NCBI GenBank assembly: GCA_002733735.2
Contig: NVWT02000002.1
Location: 159,345 to 166,307, forward strand
DNA: 6,963 nt
Source of the DNA: Robiginitomaculum sp.
Lineage (GTDB): Bacteria; Pseudomonadota; Alphaproteobacteria; Caulobacterales; Maricaulaceae
Direction of reading: 5' to 3'
The notes below the pieces were generated by a model. It did not search any database, was not told where the DNA came from, and saw only the letters and a program-made list of their open reading frames with translations. The position numbers and the translations under genes are program-made. Below are positions 1 to 5,569 of this stretch, piece by piece (the first letter of the stretch is position 1; every line of letters starts with the position of its first letter).

Positions 1-1316
1 GATAGTTCCATATCGCCAAAAGCTGCCAGCGTTAAGGTGCGTGGAATTGGTGTTGCAGTCATTACTAATAGATCAGGACGCAAGCCTTTGGCCAATAATT
101 GTAAGCGGTTGGAAACTCCAAACCTGTGCTGCTCATCAATGACTACTAATCCCAATTTTTGGTATTCAACTGCTTCTTGGAACAGAGCATGAGTGCCGCA
201 AATTACGTCAATTTCACCGGACTTTAGCCTTTGTAATATGTCTTTACGTTTTGCTGATTTATCGCGCCCAGTTAACACTTCCACTCTAATTCCGGCGGGA
301 GCTAATAATACGCTTAGTGATTTTCCGTGTTGTCGTGCTAAAATTTCCGTTGGAGCCATAATCGCCGATTGTCGTCCTGCTTCTAATGCATGGGCGCAAG
401 CTAATGCGGCAACAAAGGTTTTTCCTGATCCGACATCACCTTGCAGCAAGCGGCTCATTTGTTCTGATAATTGCATGTCTTTTGCAATTTCACCATAAAC
501 CTTCATTTGATCATTTGTTGGCGTAAACGGCGCGTTATGGATTACTTTTTCTATTAACTCACCGCTACTGTTTTGACTAAACCCGCCAAGTGACATTCGT
601 TTCTTGCGCACCAATGCCAATGCTAATTGTTTTGACAATAATTCGTCATAGGCAAGACGGATACGAGCCGGATCGCGCTCACCTACTTTTAGGGGTGTTT
701 GCGGATTGTGTAATTGTAACATGGCCTCATTCCAACTTGGCCATTTGCGCTCGATCATTAGTGATTTTGAATTCCATTCGGACAGTTCTGGTGCGCGTTT
801 TAAGCTTGTCGTTATGGCCTTTAATAAGGTTTTTGATGCTAATCCGGCTGTCATCGAGTAAACCGGCTCTAGGTTCGGCATCTCTTCGGCTTTATTAAGC
901 GGCAAAATATAGTCAGGGTGTAACATTTGTAATTCGCCGCTAAAGCGTTCGACCTTGCCACTAACTATCCGGGTTTCGCCGATTGGTAATTGCGATAATA
1001 ACCAGTCTTCTCGCGCGTGAAACCAAGTCAGGGTTAGCCAACCACGGGCCTCTCTTGTTCGTATTTTGTAAGGCCGGCCTTTTCGAGGCGATGGTATGTG
1101 TTGTTCTACTTCAACCTCAAAAGTGGCGATGCTATCATCAATGGCATTGGCAACGCCTGGACGCGCCCGGCGGTCAATGATTGAATTTGGAACCATAAAT
1201 AATAAATCAATTATTCGGTTAGCGCCAAGTTTTGATAGATTCTGTGCAACTTTAGGGCCGACACCGGATATGGTTTCGACAGGAGCAAATAAAGGGAATA
1301 ATATTTCCGGGCGCAT
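1..1316 (-). CDS. recG: ATP-dependent DNA helicase RecG, N-terminal 438 codons (3' end beyond the window)
   Basis: RecG is a superfamily 2 helicase that reverses stalled replication forks, branch-migrates Holliday junctions and unwinds R-loops in the cytoplasm. The frame is open from ATG at 1316-1314 to the left edge. The N-terminus MRPEILFPLFAPV, followed by a GVGPK helix-hairpin-like segment (about residues 18-22), is typical of alphaproteobacterial RecG. The wedge (OB-fold) domain lies around residues 50-150. The helicase core follows: a Q-motif-like PFTPTNDQ near 263-270, Walker A GDVGSGKT at 293-300, motif Ia APTEILA at 321-327, Walker B DEQH at 394-397 and motif III TATPIPRT at 420-427. 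The family is about 690-700 residues, so roughly 255 residues lie outside the window. It starts 51 bases after rnhA on the same strand and is probably co-transcribed with it. No clear Shine-Dalgarno precedes it. The identity is firm; I saw no frameshift. Confidence 0.96.
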   Translation of the reverse strand, partial: MRPEILFPLFAPVETISGVGPKVAQNLSKLGANRIIDLLFMVPNSIIDRRARPGVANAIDDSIATFEVEVEQHIPSPRKGRPYKIRTREARGWLTLTWFHAREDWLLSQLPIGETRIVSGKVERFSGELQMLHPDYILPLNKAEEMPNLEPVYSMTAGLASKTLLKAITTSLKRAPELSEWNSKSLMIERKWPSWNEAMLQLHNPQTPLKVGERDPARIRLAYDELLSKQLALALVRKKRMSLGGFSQNSSGELIEKVIHNAPFTPTNDQMKVYGEIAKDMQLSEQMSRLLQGDVGSGKTFVAALACAHALEAGRQSAIMAPTEILARQHGKSLSVLLAPAGIRVEVLTGRDKSAKRKDILQRLKSGEIDVICGTHALFQEAVEYQKLGLVVIDEQHRFGVSNRLQLLAKGLRPDLLVMTATPIPRTLTLAAFGDMEL

Positions 1317-1367
1317 TGTTAGACTATACCGTAAACCAATTCAAAGGCGAGACAGATTGTACTTAAA

Positions 1368-1814
1368 TTATTCGCACAACCAGTTTTCTAGTCCCTTATT
1401 GGCTAATTCATCGGCTCGTTCATTGCCCGGATCGCCGTCATGACCTTTAACCCATAGCCATTCAATTGAGTGTCGCTGGGTAGCCGTATCAAGTTCTTCC
1501 CATAAATCACGGTTTTTAACTGGTTTTTTTGCCGCAGTTTTCCAGCCACGTCTTTTCCAACTGTCTAGCCATTTGGTAATGCCGTCACGGACATATTTAC
1601 TATCAGTATGTAAGGTGACTTTACAAGAACGCTTTAACTGGTTTAGGGCGCGTATTGCCGCCATCAATTCCATTCGATTATTGGTAGTGCTGTCTTCTCC
1701 GCCGCTGATTTCTTTTTCCACATCACCAAAAATCAGTAATGCCCCCCAACCACCAGGGCCGGGATTACCTCGACACGCGCCATCGGTATAAATCTCTACC
1801 TTGTCTCGTTTCAT
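1368..1814 (-). CDS. rnhA: Ribonuclease HI
   Basis: This 148-residue cytoplasmic endonuclease cuts the RNA strand of RNA:DNA hybrids (R-loops, primer remnants, misincorporated ribonucleotides) with two metal ions. All four acidic active-site residues are visible: D11 in YTDGAC, E49 in RMEL, D71 in HTDSKY and D135 in ERADELA. The loop histidine is H125 in VKGHDG. The stretch KWLDSWKRRGWK (about residues 81-92) is the basic handle region of the E. coli-type enzyme. The length is close to that of E. coli RNase HI (155). The ATG overlaps the ispH stop as ATGA and there is no Shine-Dalgarno upstream, so translation is probably coupled to ispH. recG follows 51 bases later. It is intact, with no missing catalytic residue. 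Confidence 0.97.
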   Translation of the reverse strand: MKRDKVEIYTDGACRGNPGPGGWGALLIFGDVEKEISGGEDSTTNNRMELMAAIRALNQLKRSCKVTLHTDSKYVRDGITKWLDSWKRRGWKTAAKKPVKNRDLWEELDTATQRHSIEWLWVKGHDGDPGNERADELANKGLENWLCE

Positions 1815-2740
1815 GATTGTAATATTTGTGGCAGTTTGAAAGAAATGTTTTCGGTAGCCGTCTCTAAGGTTTCTATATGAATTTCGGTTCTTTTTGCAAT
1901 CGCGTCCAATAATTCTGTTATTAGGTTTTCTGGCGCAGATGCTCCAGCAGTTATACCCAATGTTTTAACACCCTGTAATTCAGTCCAGTTCACGTCAGAT
2001 TTACTCTCGATAAGTCTGGCATTTTTTGCCCCGGATTTTTTTGCCACTTCAACAAGGCGCATCGAATTTGATGAACTGGTGGCTCCGATTACCAATACTA
2101 AATCACACTTAGCAGCCATCGCTTTAACGGCGGCTTGCCGGTTAGTTGTTGCGTAACAAATATCTTCTTTATGTGGGCTAGTAATTTGCGGAAACCTAGC
2201 TTGAAGAATATCAACAATTTCCTTGGTGTCATCAACCGATAAGGTGGTTTGGGTAACGAAGGCTAAGTTATCAGCATCTTCAACTTGTAGTTTTCTTGCA
2301 TCATCGCAAGTTTCAACAAGAATCACCTCACCCAAGGGTAATTGTCCCATGGTGCCGATCACTTCAGGGTGACCGGCATGGCCGATTAGAATGATTTTTC
2401 GAGATTTGGCGAAATGCCGCTCGGCTTCCTTGTGAACTTTTGACACCAAAGGGCAGGTGGCATCAAGAAACAACATGTTTCGAGTTTTTGCTTCTTTTGG
2501 TACTGATTTTGGCACTCCGTGTGCAGAAAATATCACCGGTCGATCATCGGGGCATTCGGATAATTCTTCAACAAAAATAGCGCCTAATTCCCTCAAACGT
2601 TCAACAACATAAGGGTTGTGTACAATTTCATGACGCACATAAACTGGTGCGCCGAACTTGGCAATTGCCTGTTCAACAATTTGAATTGCTCTATCAACTC
2701 CGGCGCAAAAGCCTCTTGGAGCAGCCAAAATTATTTTCAA
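1811..2740 (-). CDS. ispH: 4-hydroxy-3-methylbut-2-enyl diphosphate reductase (TTG start)
   Basis: IspH (LytB) is the last enzyme of the MEP pathway. It reduces HMBPP to isopentenyl and dimethylallyl diphosphate with a [4Fe-4S] cluster in the cytoplasm. The three cluster cysteines are C12 (PRGFCAGV), C96 (DATCPLV) and C195 (DICYATTNRQ). Substrate-pocket residues known for the family are present: H41 (HEIVHN), H74 (SAHGV), H124 and E126 (GHAGHPE), T167 (TQTTLS) and the SSSNS run at 222-226. At 309 residues it has full family length. The start codon is TTG (2740-2738). The protein then lines up with the known IspH N-terminus, and a GAGG Shine-Dalgarno sits 7 bases upstream. It is the first gene of the leftward ispH-rnhA-recG cluster and overlaps rnhA by four bases. 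In many alphaproteobacteria thrB lies between ispH and rnhA; here it does not. Confidence 0.97.
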   Translation of the reverse strand: MKIILAAPRGFCAGVDRAIQIVEQAIAKFGAPVYVRHEIVHNPYVVERLRELGAIFVEELSECPDDRPVIFSAHGVPKSVPKEAKTRNMLFLDATCPLVSKVHKEAERHFAKSRKIILIGHAGHPEVIGTMGQLPLGEVILVETCDDARKLQVEDADNLAFVTQTTLSVDDTKEIVDILQARFPQITSPHKEDICYATTNRQAAVKAMAAKCDLVLVIGATSSSNSMRLVEVAKKSGAKNARLIESKSDVNWTELQGVKTLGITAGASAPENLITELLDAIAKRTEIHIETLETATENISFKLPQILQS

Positions 2741-2900
2741 AATAGAACCTCACGAATAAAGTTTAATAATTTTTACTGAATTGATCGCTTGTCCTTGCTT
2801 GCCGATAGGCAATCAAAAGGGTACACGGGTGCTTTGTAACATAGGTTCGGCAAAGGTGAACACCAAAGCTGGATTATATCAAAAGGTTTGTTTGTTCGTC
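2741..2900. other. Divergent intergenic region between ispH and the lipoprotein gene
   Basis: These 160 bases separate two divergently transcribed genes, so promoters for both directions are expected here. The ispH-proximal part (about 2755-2780) is very AT-rich. I found no pair of -35 and -10 hexamers with good match and spacing on either strand. A small inverted repeat lies at 2799-2812: TTGCC, a GATA loop, then GGCAA. It is only five base pairs with no T-run, too weak to call a terminator. Confidence 0.5.
2748..2751 (-). promoter_or_regulatory. Shine-Dalgarno of ispH that fixes its TTG start
   Basis: On the minus strand the sequence reads GTGAGG, then seven bases, then TTG. The strong GAGG core and ideal spacing support TTG at 2740 as the true start. 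No ATG nearby would give the conserved N-terminus KIILAAPRGFCAG. Confidence 0.8.
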
Positions 2901-3482
2901 ATGAAATTATCTCTTCTTTTTGCTGCTGCCGCAATGGTATTTATTTCCAGTTGTAACAATCCCCCTAAGATTCTATCTGGTGTTTTTGCATCTGATAAGC
3001 CAAATGAAGGGCCTTGTCCGCAGGCTCTGGTATTGTGGGACGTTTCGCGCAAAGTGCAAATCAGCAAACCAGAAACTTTCTCCAATGTTGGATTTACCGG
3101 CGAAATCCTGAACGTTAGCTCTTTTTGCACCTATGTGGATGAGGATCCCATTGTTGCTAATCTTGAAATTCAATTTGCTTTTGGTCGTGGACCGGCTGCT
3201 ACAGGTATGGAAATGGATTATCCTTATTTTATTGCGGTTACACGTAAAGATAAGGCGGTTATTTCCAAGGAGACATTCCCTTTGCGGGTGAAGTTTCGTA
3301 GTGAAGATGAAATTGTTTATGTTACAGAAAAATTCAAATCTATTACTATTCCGCGTAAGCAACAAAACACTAGTGGAATAAACTTTGAGATACTGGTTGG
3401 CTTTGAATTAACCGAAGCCGAGTTAGAGTTTGCCCGATCTGGAAAAAGGTTTCGGGTTCCAGCTGGTTCACACCAGCAATAG
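2901..3482 (+). CDS. Predicted lipoprotein of unknown function
   Basis: I do not recognise a named family with certainty, although parts (CPQALVLWD, GRGPAA, NFEILVGFELT, GKRFRVP) feel like a conserved alphaproteobacterial hypothetical. The product is 193 residues from ATG 2901. It starts MKLSLLF, a hydrophobic stretch follows, and a lipobox ISSC ends at C18. This signals lipid attachment and export. Asn at +2 would predict outer-membrane sorting by the E. coli Lol rule. The mature part is polar, beta-rich in appearance and has two further cysteines (C39, C76) that could form a disulfide. The reading frame extends 40 codons upstream to a TTG at 2781, but that extension would bury the signal peptide, so I chose 2901. 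Its ribosome site is weak (AAAAGG at 2881-2886, 14 bases away). The stop lies 13 bases before argS, suggesting co-transcription. Function cannot be assigned. Confidence 0.8.
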   Translation: MKLSLLFAAAAMVFISSCNNPPKILSGVFASDKPNEGPCPQALVLWDVSRKVQISKPETFSNVGFTGEILNVSSFCTYVDEDPIVANLEIQFAFGRGPAATGMEMDYPYFIAVTRKDKAVISKETFPLRVKFRSEDEIVYVTEKFKSITIPRKQQNTSGINFEILVGFELTEAELEFARSGKRFRVPAGSHQQ

Positions 3483-3495
3483 CAGGTAACAAACT

Positions 3496-5259
3496 ATGCA
3501 ATCTATTATCAACCAACTCTCTAGCGAGGTCGGTGCGGTCTTTGTTTCACTGTCATTGCCAAAAGAATTCGGCTTTGTCACTCGTTCAAGCCGGGCAGGA
3601 GAGGCGCCTTTTCAATGTAATGGAGCTATGGCCGCGGCAAAATCAGTCAAGAAAAACCCCAGAGACCTTGCAGCGCAAATTACAAATAAATTACAATCAA
3701 GTCCGTTGATTAAAAGCATTGAAATTGCCGGTCCAGGTTTTTTGAATATTATTCCGGCGGATAGTCTTGTTAAAAACCAAGCTGCAGAATTGGCAAAAGA
3801 TGAACGAACTGGCGCAAATATAGTAACAGATCCAAAGAAAATTGTTATTGATTTCGGGGGGCCTAATGTCGCCAAACCAATGCATGTCGGGCATCTTCGA
3901 TCATCGGTTATTGGTGACGCATTACAGCGTTTATTACGTTTTTGCGGCCATGAAGTAATAAGCGATATTCACCTTGGTGATTGGGGTTTGCAAATGGGGC
4001 AGTTGATCACGCAATTGCAACTGGAACAGCCTAAGTTGGTTTATTTCGACGATGATTTTGATGGGCTCTGGCCAAAACAACCGCCGGTGGATATTGATGA
4101 TTTATCGCGAATGTATCCATTGGCTTCTGCTGCTTGCAAAGAAGACGAAACCAGAATGCAACAAGCTAGAAAAGCAACTGCAGAACTTCAGGGCGGGCGG
4201 GCTGGTTATCGGGCGTTATTGGATCATTTTATTGCGGTTTCGATTGCGGCATTGAAAATTGATTTTGCGGCTCTTGGCGTTCACTTTGATCTTTGGAAAG
4301 GCGAGGCTGCTGTTAATCCGTTAGTTGCGCCTATGATTGAGCAGTTCAAACAAGGTGGATTTACTGAACTTAGTGACGGTGCGTTGATCATTAGGGTTGC
4401 TAAAGAAACTGACAAAAAAGAGCTACCGCCACTTATTTTGGTCTCTAGTGCTGGTGCTGCTCTTTATGCGACCACTGATTTAGCAACCATTGTTGATCGC
4501 AAAGATAATATAGCCCCAGATGTAATTTTATATGTGGTTGACCTTGGTCAGTCATCGCATTTCGAACAAGTGTTCAGAGCTGCTGGTAAAACGGGACTGT
4601 TTGATGAGAATGCTTTGGAGCATATCAAGTTTGGCACGGTAAATGGTACTGATGGTAAAAGGTTTCGCACCAGATCTGGTGGTGTTATGCGGCTGTCTGA
4701 TTTGTTACAACAAGCCAATGATGCGGCCAGTAAAAGGCTAACCGATGCTGGTTTGGCGCAAGAATTTGATGAAAATGAGCGTTCAGAAATAGCTCGATTG
4801 ATTGGACTGGCAGCAATTAAATTTGCTGATCTTCGTAATCAACGCACTACAAATTATGTATTTGATATGCAGCGTTTTACGGCATTTGAAGGCAAAACTG
4901 GTCCGTATTTGCTTTATGCGTGTGTGCGGATGAAATCAATGCTGCGAAAAGCCAAGTCCGCTGGAATATCGGTTGGGGAAATAGACCCAGTGGTTAAAGA
5001 GGAAAAGGCGTTGGTACTTATGCTTGATGGGTTTGACCAAGCCTTGCAAAGCACTTGTGATCGACGTTCTCCGCATATTTTGTGTGAACATTTATTTGAT
5101 CTAGCACAGGCTTTTTCCAAATTTTACGCTAGCTGTCCGGTATTGGCCGCTAACGGCAGTGCTGTTCAGTCTTCGCGGTTACAACTTGTCGAAACTACAT
5201 TGCGACAATTGCAAACAGGACTTGGCCTTTTGGGGATTGAAACGCCGGAACGTATGTAG
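3496..5259 (+). CDS. argS: Arginyl-tRNA synthetase
   Basis: This class Ia synthetase charges tRNA-Arg with arginine using ATP in the cytoplasm. The product has 587 residues, close to E. coli ArgS (577). The N-terminal tRNA-recognition (Add1) domain spans about residues 1-90, with FQCNGAMAAAK at 39-49 and AGPGFLNI at 78-85. The Rossmann catalytic core carries the HIGH signature as HVGH (130-133), then GDWG (161-164). The KMSK loop is replaced by GTDGKRFRTRSGG (384-396), as is normal in bacterial ArgRS. The DALR anticodon-binding domain runs from about 465 to the conserved end LGIETPERM. The ATG at 3496 has AGG at 3484-3486, nine bases upstream. The N-terminal motif and C-terminus resemble the E. 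coli type of ArgRS. A lipoprotein gene precedes it by 13 bases. The 310-base gap to gcvT downstream shows no clear terminator. Confidence 0.97.
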   Translation: MQSIINQLSSEVGAVFVSLSLPKEFGFVTRSSRAGEAPFQCNGAMAAAKSVKKNPRDLAAQITNKLQSSPLIKSIEIAGPGFLNIIPADSLVKNQAAELAKDERTGANIVTDPKKIVIDFGGPNVAKPMHVGHLRSSVIGDALQRLLRFCGHEVISDIHLGDWGLQMGQLITQLQLEQPKLVYFDDDFDGLWPKQPPVDIDDLSRMYPLASAACKEDETRMQQARKATAELQGGRAGYRALLDHFIAVSIAALKIDFAALGVHFDLWKGEAAVNPLVAPMIEQFKQGGFTELSDGALIIRVAKETDKKELPPLILVSSAGAALYATTDLATIVDRKDNIAPDVILYVVDLGQSSHFEQVFRAAGKTGLFDENALEHIKFGTVNGTDGKRFRTRSGGVMRLSDLLQQANDAASKRLTDAGLAQEFDENERSEIARLIGLAAIKFADLRNQRTTNYVFDMQRFTAFEGKTGPYLLYACVRMKSMLRKAKSAGISVGEIDPVVKEEKALVLMLDGFDQALQSTCDRRSPHILCEHLFDLAQAFSKFYASCPVLAANGSAVQSSRLQLVETTLRQLQTGLGLLGIETPERM

Positions 5260-5316
5260 ATCCTGATCCTAAACCCTTGTCATGCTCAAGCAAACTTGTT
5301 AGAGAATTGATATATC

Positions 5317-5399
5317 CCAATTCGCGGGAGAAACTTGGCAACAAGTACCGAAGGAGCAACCGCCTCGGAAACTCTCAGGTAAAGTGGACCGCGAATTGG
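5317..5399 (+). promoter_or_regulatory. Glycine riboswitch, aptamer 1
   Basis: This is the first of two tandem glycine-binding RNA aptamers. The P1 helix is an unbroken 11 bp: CCAATTCGCGG (5317-5327) with CCGCGAATTGG (5389-5399). P2 is ACTTG (5333-5337) with CAAGT (5342-5346), closed by a GCAA tetraloop. The conserved core ACCGAAGGAG is at 5347-5356. P3 is short (CCG 5360-5362 with CGG 5366-5368). The conserved CTCTCAGGT lies at 5372-5380, then GGACCGCG closes P1. These core strings are the known signature of glycine riboswitches, and the location ahead of gcvT agrees. Confidence 0.95.
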
Positions 5400-5406
5400 T
5401 TCTAAA

Positions 5407-5492
5407 CGCTGGAAAGTACTGACGTTCAGTACACCGAAGGAGTAAGCTGACATAAGTTTTGTCGGTGAATCTCTCAGGTCACAAGGACAGCG
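5407..5492 (+). promoter_or_regulatory. Glycine riboswitch, aptamer 2
   Basis: The second aptamer follows after a seven-base linker, the usual tandem layout. P1 is short: CGCTG (5407-5411) with CAGCG (5488-5492). P2 is a perfect 7 bp hairpin, GTACTGA (5416-5422) with TCAGTAC (5426-5432). The core ACCGAAGGAG is at 5433-5442. P3 pairs CTGACA (5447-5452) with TGTCGG (5460-5465) with one wobble. CTCTCAGGT is at 5471-5479, followed by AAGGACAGCG. This is the aptamer next to the gene, and its P1 closing strand is shared with the alternative downstream stem. Confidence 0.95.
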
Positions 5493-5561
5493 GGGGCATG
5501 AGTTTATATGGCAGTAATGTCATGTATTACATGTCTTCGTGTGCGCTGTCTTTGTGTGAGG
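5471..5561 (+). promoter_or_regulatory. Glycine riboswitch expression platform, predicted ribosome-site sequestering stem
   Basis: Bases 5480-5492 (CACAAGGACAGCG) can pair with 5544-5556 (CGCTGTCTTTGTG): 12 Watson-Crick pairs and one G-U. Beyond a small internal loop, 5472-5475 can pair with GAGG at 5558-5561, the gcvT Shine-Dalgarno. This stem takes both the P1 closing strand and the conserved core of aptamer 2, so it cannot coexist with the glycine-bound fold. No T-run follows any hairpin here, which argues for control of translation and not of termination. Pairing is read directly; the switching is inferred. Confidence 0.7.
5558..5561 (+). promoter_or_regulatory. Shine-Dalgarno of gcvT
   Basis: GAGG lies eight bases before ATG 5570. 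It decides the start: the reading frame is open further upstream to 5459, but that part is riboswitch RNA, and only the 5570 start gives the usual GcvT N-terminus. The site falls in the 3' arm of the predicted switching stem. Confidence 0.85.
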
Positions 5562-5569
5562 TTTGGAAA

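Noticed and set aside
193..1443. Plus-strand open frames across 193-498, 590-898, 983-1180 and 1096-1443
   Set aside because: They lie antisense to recG and rnhA, lack recognisable motifs and are explained as shadows.
2781..2900. Extension of the lipoprotein gene to a TTG at 2781
   Set aside because: It would place 40 polar residues before a clear signal peptide and lipobox.
2879..3365. Minus-strand open frames opposite the lipoprotein gene
   Set aside because: They lack ribosome sites and motifs, and the plus-strand gene has a signal peptide and operon context.
5277..5305. Possible promoter TTGTCA (5277-5282) and TAGAGA (5300-5305), 17-base spacing
   Set aside because: The -10 matches only three of six consensus bases and conflicts with the leader-linker pairing; read-through from argS is equally possible.
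5308..5316. Extended -10-like TGATATATC
   Set aside because: No -35 at suitable spacing, and transcription would start inside the aptamer 1 P1 helix.
5260..5316. Terminator after argS
   Set aside because: Only a 4 bp CTTG/CAAG hairpin around 5277-5290 with no T-run.
5459..5569. Extension of gcvT to a TTG at 5459, giving 408 residues
   Set aside because: The extra 37 codons lie in aptamer 2 and the expression platform; the 5570 ATG has a good Shine-Dalgarno and gives the family N-terminus.
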